Positions 21,552 through 36,500 of a DNA stretch of 64,000 nt are shown here, piece by piece. This DNA comes from Atrichornis clamosus (taxonomy: Eukaryota; Chordata; Aves; Passeriformes; Menuridae): assembly GCA_013400975.1 (NCBI GenBank), contig WBMZ01003282.1, positions 17,552 to 81,551 of the forward strand. Direction: 5' to 3'. Both the position numbers and the translations under genes were made by a program. A model generated the notes under the pieces. It saw only the letters and a program-made list of their open reading frames with translations, was not told where the DNA came from and did not search any database. The stretch's first letter is position 1. Every line of letters starts with the position of its first letter.

Positions 21552-24500
21552 GTAGGTTGTGCTAGCTGGGGGGGAGGGGAGGCGGCGAAACCGGGGAGAA
21601 GGAGCCCCGAACAACCCCCAGGCACACCTTCGGGCTGGCGAGCCGAGCGCCCCCGCGCCTCCCGCCGCTCCCCTCCCGCAGCGCCGGGTCCCGCTGCCCT
21701 GCCCGGGGAGGAGGGGACGGCGCCAGGAGGGGGGGACGAGCGGCGCGGGGACACGGGAACGCGCAACCCCCGTGCGGAGTCGCCCTCCCGCCGCCTCCTC
21801 CGGCGGGCCGGGAGTGGGGAAGGTCACCGGGGGCGGCGGGGGAAGGGAGGGGGCCGGGCACCGCCGCGGGTATTTCGAGCGCAGGCAGCCGGCGCAGCGC
21901 GTACCTTTCCCTTTTTTGGGATTCGGGCTGGCGGGGCAGGTCGCCGGAGCTCCGAGTCCCTCGCTCCCACCGCTCCCTTCCCCGCCGCGGGACGCGGCAG
22001 GTGCAGCTGGAGGCGGTGGGAAAGGTGCGGTACTAATTCCCTTCCCCGACCGGGGTGGCGGGGCGCGGCTGGGGCTGTCCTGGGAAGGAAGGGTTCACCC
22101 GGTGTCTCTGCAGCAGCTTCAGCGCTTCCCTGGGGTGTGCGGTACGATGTTATTAGCGTCGGGAGAGGGCTCCAGAAACGTGACTGAGCTGTGCCTGCAT
22201 GCGAGGTGCGCATCTTTGTTGGGGTGCCATCAGCGAGGGGACAGGCTTGACACAGGACTTGCAGACCTTCCCCCAGCCCCCAGGGACTGTGCGCGGGTGC
22301 CGCTGCCCGCTGCGCAGGGCACAGGACGCCGATGAGCAGTAGGAACCGTACTACGTGGCAGAGTAGTGGCTTCAGGAGTCCAGTATGTTTGTTACCGCTT
22401 CGAATAATTCAGTGCTTCATTTCGCTAAAAAATATCCCTTAATGCCTGGCGTGAACTAGGTTTGAAAGAAGACATGGGTTGTGCTCTAGAGTTGTTGGCA
22501 GAGTCCTCTGTTTGGAAGTGATCATTGCTAAGTTTGTGGCTCAGAATAAGTTTATGTAAATGAGGAAGATCTAGGTGCAGAAACTCCCATAGGTAGACCT
22601 TCTTTGAAATTTGAAGGCAAAATTGTGATTATAACCTGAGTTTGCAGTCAGAATTATTGGTTATTTACTTACCAAAGTATGTTGTAGTTATTTTTGCCGA
22701 TTTTTTTCCCCACTATAAATGTTTCTTATAGAAAAAGAAACCCTGTGTGTTTCTTCTTACATAAAATTGAAAAATCTTGTAGGAAAGACCAAAGTCCTTA
22801 TGTTGTTTATGTGATGTTTTTCTTGTCTCGGGACTGTCTCTAGTCAAGATGTCACTGTCCATATGTGTACAAGAGATAAAAAGTAAACTGAAACATGGTC
22901 CTGTGTTTACTGCTTACCGAATCAGGATTTAGTTGTCTTCGATATTTAATAGACCAGTAAATTTTCCATTATACCTGACGATTTAAGCTGTAGTGGGGAA
23001 CTTAAATTTCTTAGCTTAATTGTTGTCCCAGAACATGCGTTAAGTATGGTTTAACAAAATTGGAAAGTACAGAATATAATAAAAACCTGAGTTTGATTTA
23101 AGCTATCTCCTTCTTCCAACTTCATGTAAAAAATAATATTAAAATATGTTATTAGCAAATTTTCTCCCTATAAAATCCCCATTCCTACCTCTTGGGTGTT
23201 CCAGATGTTTAGGGATGTTGTGTCAATATGATTGCTGCAATTGAGAGAAACATCATATTAGTTTCTGTATGTCACTGTAACAGGCTTTTTTGCTGTTTAA
23301 TGTATTAATAGTATAACTAAACATATTTTTCAGAATTTAATTAAAGTTTTAGATTACATTTACAGCAATTTTATACTCTGATTGTAACATTCAGCAGTCT
23401 CTTGATACCTCTGCTTCATCTATTTTATTTTTGTCTTATGTCTTCTGGTGGCAATGTTTCTAACATAATTATATGAGAAATGCTTCTGCCTTTTTCAGCT
23501 GATGACTTAAAATGATTGAACTTTGCATTGTTAATTGTTGTTAAGAAAATACTAGGAAAATTACTGAATTTTCTCTTTCCACGTATGAAGGATTTATACA
23601 GAATTTGAGAATCTGTAAGTGGTGCCGTTTTAATTTCTTTTTTTTATAACCACTAGGCATATCTTTGAGAAGATAACCATATTGTTATATGATGAAACTT
23701 GTGTTTACTGCTGTAACAGAACAGAGAAACTTCAGCATATGTGAGGAATAAAGCAGAAATACAAGTTTGTTACTTGTGTAACTACAGAATATGTGCTGCT
23801 AAAAATGTATATATATAGATGCTGTCATTTCAATTTTCAGAAGAAAATGCTGTCTTTTTAACTGCAGAAGAACAAGGCTTTGTCTTCCTGTAATTCTGAA
23901 GTGAAAGTTGTCATCAACAAGAAAACTAAAACCTTTAAAAGATAGGCATTAGTAGTAGAATGCTGAAACAAACTTCTGGATTAGCTTCATTGGCTTTCCT
24001 GCTTCTTTTGCATCCCAAAGCATAAGCTTAAATCGTCTCAGAAGGACAAGGTCCGCCAGTTTATGGCATTTACCCAGGCTGGTGAAAGAACTGCTATATA
24101 CTGCTTAATGCAGAATGAATGGAAACTAGAAGTGGCAACAGACAACTACTTCCAGAATCCAGACTTGTACTACAAAGAATCCATGAAAAATTCAATAGAC
24201 AAGAAGAAATTAGAACAATTGTATAATCGATACAAAGGTAAGGCTTGTTTTTTTGGGGGTGGGGGTTTTTTTTGTTGTTGTTTTTGTGGATTTTCTTTTG
24301 ATTTTTTCTAAATTACATGGTAAGGGAGTTCTGCTTTTCCCTCTGCCATTCTTAAGGAGTTCTAAGTAAGGCTCACTAGCTTTTGCTTCTCACTATGTGT
24401 TTCCAGTACGGCCATAAGAATGAAAAAAGATTTTAAATGCTCTTAATGGTCTGTACACAACTTCTGTAGATATTTCTGTAAAGTTTAAAAGTAGGAAATT

Positions 24501-27500
24501 AAACCTATAGAGAGGAAAAGGTGTCAGCTCTGTATGGTAGCAAAGTTTATTATACAACTTACGTGGTTTATTGCCAGTGGCTGCTATTAAATATATGTCT
24601 GATCTTTCCATGGCAAAATAAGACATATTGTTCTTACACTAATATTTGGGGGAATTAATTCTGTTCAGAGACAGTAGTATATCTATACGTTAAAATCAAA
24701 AGTGTTTCAGAGAACATTACAGCTGGGAGTGTGACAAAACAGTCAAGAAAACTCAAAGCCTAGCAACTACATCCTTATTTAATTCCTTCATGCTGGCATA
24801 TTACAGTAAAAGTGATTTGCCTGTTCAGAGAGACTTGCGGGGAAAACCACAGGAAAGTGGATTAAAGGCAGAGTTGCTTCTTTTCCATGTTGTATTCAAC
24901 AGCATTGTTAAAAGGAACAGAAAAAAATGAAAAGATAGCCATGTAAATAAAGGAATGTACATGATCCAGGTAACAGTGCTTGCTGAACTGTGGCCATCTG
25001 ATGTGTGTGCATTGTTCATTACACGTTGGAGCAGTGCAGGCTGGAATCATTGCCAGCTCCTGCCGAGATCCATACATCTCATGTTTTAAAACATGAGCTT
25101 AACCACTACGCAGCTATGATTTAATGTACTTTTCTAATTGAAATATATAGCATGATTTGCATACACTTTATGATACTGAGTTTCCACCTCTTTTGTTCCT
25201 CTCTACATAAGCTATTCTAAGGATTATTTAATATTTTGTTATTATGTGGTAATGAATTGTGTAGGGACAAAGAACCAGCAATGCTGTAGCATTTTCTTGG
25301 AGAAAATAAAAAGAAACAAAACTTTAAAAACCTTCAGTTGTAAACTGAAGTTGTAAACGTTAAAAACCTTCCAAGATTTGACAGAAGACAATATAAGTTT
25401 TGGTTAAGCACCTTTCCTCTTTTTGTATCTGGCTTAAACATGAGTCATTGGCCTCAAAACAACAAGAAATTCCTTTGTTCTACAGGGCCTATAGAATATT
25501 GTGCTCTACTGACATGGAATCCAGCAACTCTGTCAAAACAACAATTTCATTTTTGTTCTTAGTTACCTGGATGACATGAAATACCATAGGAATGAAACAG
25601 TCCTTGTTGAAATCCATCAGAATTTTTCCATTGATTTCAAGACAGTGTATATCCCAAATACACAAGAAATGTGTTTTACATGTCTTAGAACTAGTTGAAT
25701 AGATATGTTTACTTGTTATTTGGGATCAAAGGTCCCTGAATTATACCATGGATGTAATTTTTTGTTTAATGTTTTGTTTGCTAAATTAACTTCCTCTCTG
25801 GAACTTAACCATTTCTTTCACAGTAGTATTAGCTGGAAAAATAGAAGAGCTCTTAGCTTAAGAATTTAAAAAAAATTAAAGTTTTATTTGGGCTTGATTT
25901 TTTTTTTTTATCAACTTGTTGGATCAGGACTTAAAAACAGCATGGTTGAAAATCTTAGCAGTTTAAGAAGTTAGTCTTAAATTTACTCAAGGGATGCTTT
26001 TCTACATAGCCCAACTTATACTGAAATGTCTTCCCATCAAAAGTTTGCAGAATACTTAAACTATTTACTGATTCTCTTCTAAGATTAACTAGATTTCAAG
26101 TGAAAACATTTGTGAAGGTTATAAAAAAATGAATATCTGTAGTATGCAGCACATCAGAGTTGTCAGATGATGATTTGTAAATATTTTTTGTAAGTAATTA
26201 TAATTCTTCTCTTTGTATTTTGAACTGCAGACCCACAAGATGAAAATAAAATTGGCATTGATGGGATTCAGCAGTTCTGTGATGATTTAAGCCTGGACCC
26301 AGCCAGTATCAGTGTTCTGGTTGTGGCATGGAAATTCAGGGCAGCTACTCAATGTGAATTCAGTAAAAAGGAATTTGTTGATGGCATGACTGAGTTGGGG
26401 TAAGTATTCATTTCTGCATAGTTCATAATATAAGGCCTGAACTCTGCTTCTGTTTAAAACATTTTCAATTAAATTCTGTGAAGCTTTAAAAAGCTGTTGA
26501 GGCTGGTGCCGAGCTTAACCATTGCTAAATGCCTGTAGTGTCTTGTCTTCATTGAATTGGTGCATTACTGCAAAACCTTAATAATGACCACAGCAGGGGG
26601 GAAGCAAAACAATTTCTACCTGCACCGCAAGGGAGTCAGATGGATACACACGTCTTTGTATGGAATTCATAGTAAACATATGCATGATTGTGTTAAGGAT
26701 TGGAGTTGGACCGCCTGCTGTTAAAAACTGAAAGTCCCTGGAGGTGGGTGCAGGGGAAAAAAAATTCAGTGTTGAAAGAGAAAATAAATAGGAAAAGAGA
26801 AAAGAACCTTCAATTCTTTACCTTGTCGCCAGCAAATGGACCCACTTTTCTTTTTGTCCATTTTACCACATGTACTTTTCTCTCTCTTATATTAGGTATT
26901 TCATTTGTACAAAATATATATGAGAAATTGAGATAAGGATGAGGGTATTGGTAGTAGAAAAGGTTGTTTATTCCACCTGTGATGTAACTGATAAAAAAAA
27001 TTTCCTTCCTGGACTATGGAGCTGTTCTGCATAATAAACTTTGAACATTGGCTCTCTTTAGCAATAAAGTCAAGCATTTATCATCATAAAATAATATTTT
27101 GTGTATAACTTTTCCTTGCAAGAGGAGCAGTATTTCTAATATATAGAGATGTCAAAATTATTTATTTTTAATAGATAGTATTAAATAGATGGATAATTGC
27201 AGTTTATTACTTGTGCATGTTTTTTGTAGCTAAATAATTCCATTTGATCTTTGAATGGCACCTTATCAATCCATTTCTATGATAGACCAACTTCTAGCAG
27301 ATGTGGTGGTTGTTTCTTGAGTAGGGCTCCTAGCAGTCTGTTTTTACTGACTTCATCAGTTATTAATTCTTTTTGAAGCTTTCCTTTTTAGGTAAGGGCA
27401 TTCATAAATTGCAATGAAATAACCTTTTATATCATCTGAAATCAACTGCTTTGTTTTGTCCCATTGGGTAGCTTAGACTAAAAATTACAATAATAATTAC

Positions 27501-30500
27501 AATTTTCTAGCCATGGACAGCAATCAAGTGCTCATGCTATTATAGTAAAGGTTGCCAGCAGCTTTTTTTTCTTCACATAACTAATGAAAAAGGGTTTTGC
27601 AAAACTACCTCTGATTTTTTGGCTTGAATTTTGTTATTTAACTTTATTGTCACATTACTGCTATTCCTTTTGACTGTCTGACACTGTTCCATAGAGGTCT
27701 GTGACTTTTATCTCTTTCTGCTCAACACACAGTAAACTGTTCTTGAAAGCATAATATGATCATGCCTGCTTGCCACGGCACTTATTGGGAATTTGGAATG
27801 ATTTTACGTTCTTGGAGGCACAGTGTCTGTGTTTTTTAGTAATGAACACAAGTGAACATTTGAATGAAAGAAATTCCCTGAGGTTTAGATCATAAAGCAT
27901 CTTTAGGATGCTATGGGAAGGTATATTTGTTGACTAGACCAAGTCCCGGTGAAACTGAAGTTCTCAGTTGAAGACGATGGGCAGAATTCTTTTTCTTTAT
28001 CAGGTACTGCTGGAGGCCAGAAAGGTACTTACTTTTATCTGTAACATGCAAGGCAGTTAAAACTGCATTTACATTTTATGGATTTTGTTATAGTTACCCA
28101 TCCTTCAATAGAATTTTTCTTGAACCTTTAGAATAAATACAAACATTTAGCTATGGAGAACTTTCAAATGCACAGTGTTAGTTGTGATAGCTGCTTCTTT
28201 TGAAACCTGTTTGCTTACTTTGAGTTTTTAGGTACAATTCAAAGATACTGGTAATATCCTGTAAATTTTGAATATTCATTTGGTGCCTTGTTGTGGCAGA
28301 AACAGTTTTTCTTTTAAAAGTGTCTTGTCAGCTCAGGTGCTTTCGCTGAAAATGCTTCAGTCATGTTATTCGGGGATGTGTTTCTGTTAAGAGTTGAGTA
28401 ACTTGATTCTGTCGTGGCTTACCTGTGCCAGGCTGTTCAGTGGTTTGTCAGCCTTCAGGCTATCGTCAAAGGCTCTTTTTTTTTCCTAAGTTCTCTTCTC
28501 AAGTGTTCTATGATGGGGAGAGAATGCCTGCAAATAGTTCATTTAGTTGGGAAGTCCTCTAATGCTAAGATTGACTGTAAAAATATAGTGTGAAGCTCTT
28601 TGTTCAGAAGAGTAGAAAATAAGCCATGTCTATCTAGATTAAACACCACACACTTGCATTACAACGTCTAAGGGGAAAGAATAACAGAGTTCAGTGAGGT
28701 TTGTATTCTTTAAGAACAGGATAGCATCTGTTCAGAAATTCATGAAGAGACAGAAAAGAAGTTAAACCACTGAATCCTGCTTGCATTGTGTACTTAATGG
28801 ATGCCTGTATACAATGTTCCACTTAAAATTCTTTACTAAAGGCATATGAGCACTTGTATTTTTCAGAATGCTATCCCTAAAGATACCGTGTTTTTATCTT
28901 AACTACTGTTTTGTTTTGCTCTGAAACTAAACCATAAAAATGGGGGGTGGTGGAAATTAGAAGGAAGTCTTAAATATTTGCAAATAATGTAACCTCTTTT
29001 GAACAGGTGTGACACCACAGAAAAATTAAAAGCTCTATTGCCAAGACTGGAACAAGAGCTAAAGGATCCAACAAAGTTCAAGGATTTTTATCAGTTTACT
29101 TTTAATTTTGCAAAAAACCCTGGACAAAAAGGTCTAGGTAAGTAGAAGAAAAATTGAGAAAATGTCTGCAGTCAGTGAAGTCTTCCAAATGCTTCCAGTA
29201 CTACAGTATTCTCATTGGTGATTGTATAGTAAATTCATTATTGACTTATTTCACTGACTTCTCTTTCCCATCTTCTTTCATTTAATCTCTTCCTTAATGT
29301 CACCGTGGTACAGATATTTTAATGGGTTTTTTGTGCTAGTAGTGACATTCTCTCACCTCTTGTCAAAAGAAGTTACTGCAGTTCTTAGAGACTTTATTTT
29401 TCTTAAATACTTAAATCTTATTTTTTTTAAATACTGAGATGTTGAGCTCTTTGTGTCCAGAACTACTGAAACAAGATGTCTGTATCAGCTCAGGAAGAGG
29501 GAGAAAACTCTGGGCAAAAGTTACTGTTCTTCTAAGAATTTTTAGTTTCTGCTCACAGTTTTTATGTTAAGTTTAGAAAAAAAGTATTATGTACTTGGTT
29601 CAAAACTAGTGAATAAAAATAGGCATAATTTTTAAAGCATTAAGTCGTTATTGCTAATAAAGTTTGAGATTTTTTCCAATCCATGCCTTGTATTGCTGGA
29701 TTAAAACTGACACATTATTTAAATTCCAATGTTTTATTTTCTTCAAATCAAAAATATCTCTGGTTTATTAATAGATGAAAAAACCAGTAAGATGAAATCC
29801 ACTCTCTCTTAAAATTTATGTCCACTTTCAGAAGATATTGTGTAGGAAGAAATTAAACTGTTTTGTATATAGAATAGCACTGTACCATCATCACTGTTCT
29901 CTTTGTGCTGTGGGTGAGAGGAAGTGGTTTGTTGGGTTTTTTTAGGGTTTTGGGGTTTTTTTCTTTTTTAGCATAGCCACTTTAAATCTGTGTTTAAGCT
30001 CTTCGGAAAGTTGATAAATACGTTTTTATCAAGAACTGTTGAAAGAGTAATGAAATGGAGAGCAGAATATTGATTGAGACCTTAGCCAGGGGTGTCTGTT
30101 CTACATTCTTGGGAATTCCTTTGAATAATCTCTCTTGTCTTTCCCAGTGTCTTTTTAAAATTTTTTTTTAACTGTGGACAACTTTCAGGCAGTTCATATT
30201 TTTCTTCATTTGTTTGCAGCAATTTCATTTTCATTACTTGCGTCCCCCTCTCATGGCTCACATGCCTCTTACTGACACAAAAATGTAGTCTTGTAGTGGC
30301 TCTGAGGCTGGTTGGAATTCTGATCCCTTATCTAGTCTTCATTAACAAAGCTTAGTATTTTCAAATTGCAGAAAAGATAAGTCAGTTACAGCTGAGGTTG
30401 GAATTTATGGGATACCTAAAGAAATACTACAAATAGCTTCCTGTTTTAATTGGATCAGTTCCAGCATGAAATTGGGAAGTGCATTTCAAAAGCTTTTCAC

Positions 30501-33500
30501 CTAAACCTGTAGGAAGAGTGGAGGAGGGTAGGCAGCACAACCCAGATTATGGAACTGAATGTACTGTTTATTTGACATGAGGAGGAAACTTACTTGTTTT
30601 TCATCACTTCTTTTTTTTCAGTGTTGGAGGCCCTTTCTTTTTTAAGTCTGCCTTCTCTGTTGTGTAAGAAAGGTGTTCTATTGCCAAAAAGTACCAAGGT
30701 TCTTTCTTGCACTAAAAGTTGAAGCATTAGCAGGAGAAAGTAAGAAGTGCAAAAATGGTGGTAAAAAACCTGTAGAATAAATTGATTGGAACTGTTGCTG
30801 ATTTCAGTTTTCAGGAATTCTAGTAGTTTCGATAACATTTACAGTCACATCGTTTCTAGTACTTAGTTCTTACATGGCAGTATCTTAGTGGCATTTTTCA
30901 TCAGACTTCTGGTTTTGCTAAGATGATTCTAGATAGAAAAGGAATACAAGCAGATGCCACTGTGCTTACTTCAGTGAAGGTACACTGTATTTCTGTCTGA
31001 TGTGAATTTGAATCACTATAGGTCAGTAGGAAGAGAGTACTGAGCAAACATATGGACTAATGTGACATGTATGAGTGATTGAGGCCAGTGATAGCTTATC
31101 CAAATGAAAATTAGCACTGTATAGCTTTGAAATTGGAATCTTTTCAAGGAATGCCATTATAGTCAGGGTAGCAGAGAGATGGATGAAAAAGGTTTACAGG
31201 TTGGTGTTTACAGTAACTGCAGAAGGAAGCAGTATGTTGTAAGCAAGGGAAAAATTCAACCAGTTATTTTACTTGAATGTCTGTATGAGCTGAGAATTCT
31301 TGTTGCTTCAGCTACATTTAATACAGGTCTAGGTGCTTTTTTTTTTTAATTTTATATTCTCTTTGCTGTATACTTTCACACATTTACTCCTAGAATGAAA
31401 AACTGTCCATCTTCTCTCTCTGTCTCCAGGGTTGTTTGGTATTTGTGTCCCAATGACTGTGTGCCCTATTGTCAAGGAGATGTGGGAATTAGTATCGTCC
31501 ATGTACCAAGTCTGTTTCTCTCTTGCTGTGTTTGGAGCCATTACTTGCATTAAGCCCAGCTGGTTAAACAGAATGTATCCTTAGATTTGTTACCAGCTGA
31601 GCTCGTATGAATGTGTGCTTAGCTCAGTCTAGGTCATGTTGTGGCGTTGAGCTCTCCTTCATCCCCACAAGCACATTAGATGGCATTCAGTGCTGCCTCA
31701 GGATAGGATGCTGCTTAGCTCCCACTCTAGCTGCTTGCCTTAAAGTCTTTCTGGTAAATTGTAACTTGGAGACTAAGTCAGTAAGTTTGTCAAACAAGGG
31801 ATAAAAGTGAATGGTTTTAATTAATGAAGCAGAAATAATGTAGGAATTCTTCCCTAAGTTTCAATTGCAGAATATTTTAATACGATTTTTCTGGGGTCTG
31901 AAATATTCAGTGCTTTTTCTTATTAATCTGGGAGCTTAAATCACCAAGTCTGGTAATTGTACTCATTGTTTAGGGGAGTGATCTGTAGGCTAAACAGATG
32001 TTGTTTGATTCTTGGATATACGCATGACCTATAAATGCACCTATTGGAAAACTAAGCAAGTTTGACATAGTTCCAGTGACAAATGAGAAATTCTTACTGT
32101 TAGCAGATTGTAAATAGAAACCTTTTATAAAAGAAGACATAATTAAAATCCTTCTGTTGGGTCCTTTAGGCTAAGTGCTAGTGCATCTCTTTTTTTAACA
32201 GAAATAACTCTTGAGAATAGAACTTCCCAGAAATATGTTTGTTAATAGGCAGAGTGACTTATACGTGTTTTTTCATGTTTGTTATCTTAGCATATCGAAA
32301 CCATAAGAAATTAGTGAAATACCTCTAAAATATTCAAGCAGCACTGCTTTGATTATAAGTAATGTTCATTTGCTCCATCAGTATATTAATACATTCCAGG
32401 TTACTTTTTAAAATCTGTGTCTGCTGTTTTAAGAACTGATATGCAACAATTATTACTTCATCTTTTTTTGTCCCCTCTCCTCTGAAAAACCTAAGGAAAT
32501 AGTAATTTGTGGATTCCTTTTTAGTGTACCAGGTGGTCTTTAAATTTAAAAGATAGAGAAACACTTATATAGTGTATTCCCTTGTACCAGACAGGATCAA
32601 TATCTACCAAAACCATTCTTCACAGATGTTTTTCTATTCAAATTCTCAGTGGTGTGCTGCAATATATACTAACTTGCCTTTTCAGTTTCAGTAGGTATCA
32701 ACAAGATTTAAGATCTGATTGGCACTGGTCCTCTGACTGAAAAATTTTGAGAGCCACTGCCTTCACGTAATAGAATCTTAAATTTGTGATGGCAGGTCTC
32801 ATACATCTATGTCCATGCTTGCTTAAACCTGGTGTTAGATTTTTTTTTTTCTTCCATATAACTTAAATTTCTGTTTCTGAATTTTCCAATTTAATATTTA
32901 AACCAACAGAAGTAAATAAGCAAAATACCTTTCCTGAGAATGAGTAACAACTTTTTACATACTTGACGATTATGTATGTGTCTTCCCTTAGTCTCTAGAA
33001 TGAGTGAAACTAGCTACCCTAATAAATTTTACCTTCTAGCTCTCTGATACTGGAATTTTGTCTTCCAACTCTCTCTTTCTTTGCAGTCAAATTGATCTAA
33101 TTTTCTCTTGTCTTGTAGTACCCAAACAAGCCAGATATCTTCCATGTGCCTTAGATATTTTGCTTCTTGTTTTGCATCCCATTAAGTTTGCTTATGTTTG
33201 ACTCTGTCTGCAGTTTGCAATCTGTTTTACTATTGGGTTTCTGTGGCATTGCAATATACCCAGTTAATTCTGATCTTGTATTTCTGCAGCTGATTATTCC
33301 CACTAGCTATGTGACTTTGCACTGCTCTTTAATGAAATCTTTCTTATTTACTTCCAAGTGGTTTTCCAATTTGTCCAAATAATTTTGAATTCTGGTCCTG
33401 TCTTCTATCATGCTACACTTTTTTCAGGTTTTGTATAAGCTGCAAATTTAATAAAAGTTTTGTTTGTTACATCATCTGATTTACTTTAGTGTTGGGCAAT

Positions 33501-36500
33501 GTTAAGTACAGAACTGACCCCCTTGGATGAGTTATTTTCTCCCACTTTGGCAGAGAACGACTGAGGTTCTTCTGGAACTTCTTTGGCCTTTATATATGAA
33601 ATTTCAAAGATGGCAGGTAGCAGTTTGAGATTGCTTCAGCATTCTGAGATGAATTTCACCATATCTGTCTTCATTTTGGGCAGCAGTTCTTGAAGACTGA
33701 ATTTCTCAAAGTTGTTTCTGAAATAACTGTCAATTTTCATTGAGTCTTTTTGCACGGAGCATGTCTTGGAAAAAAAATCTCAGTGTGTCCCAGACTTTTT
33801 TCTTTCCGGGATTATTATCAGCAGGACACAGTATCTTTTATCACACCATCTGTTATTTGTAAGATGAGGAGTGGGAATGCACAGAAGCCCTTCTCAGAAG
33901 TGTTTTTAGTGATAGAAGAATTTTGGTGATATCTGACACAACCACCTTCATAATGCAGTGGGGATTTTGCTCCAGGAAAGCAGTCTTAGAGGGTTAGAAG
34001 TGTGTGTATAGTTTTGTGTTTTATTTATTTTTGGAACAGCCTGTCTTCCATTGCTTTTTTATTTCTTCTTGTTCTGCAGTTCCCCTCAAAACCAATGCAA
34101 GAAATTCTGCCTTTATGTAATTAGATGGGAAGAATCCTCTCCAATAAACTGAGTTACATCTGTTCTATCATTCCCTAAAATAGGCACAGAATTCAGTACA
34201 CCGATACTCATTCCTAGAAATAGGATTGCCTTTTATAGGAGTCACTTTTCCACAGTTCATGTGGTGACAGTAGGGAATTTTTATTTCTCTTTATATCTGC
34301 AGGACTTCTACCTCTATAGTCTCATCCAACTTGAATGCTTGCATTTACTTTTATTAGCTTAATATTATCAAGTAGAATGCTTCAGTCTGGACATGTGCTG
34401 TTTAAAGAAGTGAAAGTAGCAGTGGTCCCCCAAGGTGATACCTTGTGTAAGTGGTGAGGTGCAGGAGGTAAAAGCACAGTGCATAAGATCTACCATGATT
34501 TTCTTTGAGCAGAAAACGATGTTCTGCTTAGTGTTACTCAGCACCCAAATGTCAAGTGTCTTTCAAATATGTCTGAATATATTTGATCATTATCAAAGAC
34601 GACGACGGATGCTTACAGCTGTTCAGAGTGTGACTCTCTAAGTGGTGGACAGAACTCAGGAAAAAAGCATAGCTAGGTTTCAACACAGCAGTGCCATCTC
34701 AATGGCTGCATGTTGGATCTGGCGAGCATAATATTTAGCTATATTAAACTTCATCTACATTTTGTCTGTGTATTTTGTTTTGTAACAGATGCAGTTTATC
34801 AAGGTCTGGATAACTGTGATTCTGTTTGTTTAATCGGCTTTCTCATGCTGTTACTACTGTATATAGTACAATAAATCTTTAATTTTTGCATGGTGTGGAT
34901 GTGGAGAGGTTTATCTTGCTTTCTGCTCCCAAGGTTTAGCTTTTCTACTGCAGTCTGAGTGGAATCTTGTATCCTAACTCTTGTTGATGAATGAACTAAA
35001 GGATAGGATTATAGGTCTTTTGTCATGTTGCGTACAGACAAAGATTTCTAAGGACACTGTTAGAGCTCAAAACAAGGCCTTAGCTTTATCTGTCTTGGGT
35101 TGGTTTTTTTTTCTCTTTTCAACCTAATACTTGCTGTGATTCTCTTACTGGGTCTCCCTTTGAGCCCCAAAAAGACATGCTCAGGAGTTTGTTATAGTTT
35201 CCTTCAGCATCAGGGAGGAGCTTAATGCATTCTTTCATGGTCTTCCCCTTCCAACATGGAAACAAAAAGCCAGTTTGGTCCTTCATCACTTCTTTGTGAT
35301 CCCTTCGCCTGCTTGCTGGCTCAAAAGGTTGTGCTTCCTTCTCTCTGCCAGTTGCCTGGGATCAAGCAAGAGATGAAAGATGAGGAGGGCATTCAGACTT
35401 GAATCAAATATTACCTCAAGACCGGAAGAATGACTATCTTTGCATCCAGTATGTGGACTTCAAGGAGGTTTCCTCTTCTATGAGCAGATGAGTATGTGCT
35501 CTTTTTAATTGAAGCAACATCAGCTTTGGCTTTTATCATAGCAGTATCTCAAGATTCTTTGAAAAGATCCTTAGACATTAGGGAAGGATTTTTTAAAAAT
35601 TGTTTTCCTTTTTTTCTTCTCCCCCTACCTAATTGTCAAGACATTCTCCCCTTTCAATGAAGAATTAGATTCATGAGCTATTTGTAGGAGTGAGTGCATG
35701 AAAGAAGTTGAAGGAGGTCTATAAATTAATTTTACATTTATTTTGAAAGAGGTCTATGAATGCTGTATTTTAGGTGTTCCAGTGGCTTCCAGGTTGATCT
35801 GTGTGTATGGTTCTTACTTTATTTTTGTTCACATTCTTAATGCTGAAAATACCATCAGTTTAAGAGGAATTTGGAATAGAAGAGGTGCTCTGATCAGAAA
35901 AGGCCAATAGTAGCAGAAAAAGTGTAGCATAGCTGCCCATTCTAGTAATGCCTCATTGATTCTTTTACTCATGTTTGACCCTTGTTTGGGAAATGTATAT
36001 CCAGTCAACTTTAAGTCATCTGTTGTCGCTTATCTGAACTGTACGTGGAGAGATTTGCAGAGGCAACAGGATTTTGGAACTGGCTCCAATCAGGTTCATT
36101 AGACTGCACTCAAACTGATGTTTAGATAGCCATCTCCTAAGTCTACCTTGCATTCCAAAGCAGTTCATCTGCTTTTGTGCAGTTCATGCTTAATATAATA
36201 CACATGAAAGGTTCTGCATGGAATCAGGCTGCTTCAGCATGGCAGATGCTAAGATAGAGCTAATGAGCACAGTCAGACCCTGCTCGATTCCTGCTGCTTT
36301 CCTCTGAAATCCATGTGCTCTGCTTTACTGTTTTTCCCCATCCACCACAGGCACTTAAGTCTGACACTGTGCCTTATCTGTCCCCTAATGTAGGGCACTG
36401 GGAAGCTCTTTGCTTCTTTGCAGGGCTGAGTAGATCCAGCTCAGCTGGATCTCGAATTTAGCCATCTGTATTTGTATCATCCCACTTATATGATTTTTTC

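Larger units (their letters stand above)
20800..22150. promoter_or_regulatory. CpG island, bidirectional TMCO3/DCUN1D2 promoter
   Basis: About 1.3 kb of very GC- and CpG-rich DNA between two divergently transcribed genes. A GC box (GGGGCGGGGC) lies at 21151-21160. An E2F-like site (GGCGGGAAA) lies at 21293-21301 and a second, opposed one (TTCCCGCC) at 21314-21321. A ZNF143-type element (CTGGGAGTTGTAGT) lies at 21327-21340. An NRF-1 palindrome (CGCGCCTGCGCG) lies at 21491-21502. There is no TATA box. The TMCO3 start probably lies at about 21.1-21.3 kb and the DCUN1D2 start at about 21.3-21.5 kb. Human TMCO3 and DCUN1D2 are also head to head. Confidence 0.9.

Noticed and set aside
20648..22335. 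Open frames of 200-370 codons on both strands
   Set aside because: They overlap each other in several frames inside the CpG island. GC-rich DNA lacks stops, and the translations are Pro/Arg/Gly/Ala-rich with no domain. The real coding content here is a single ATG.
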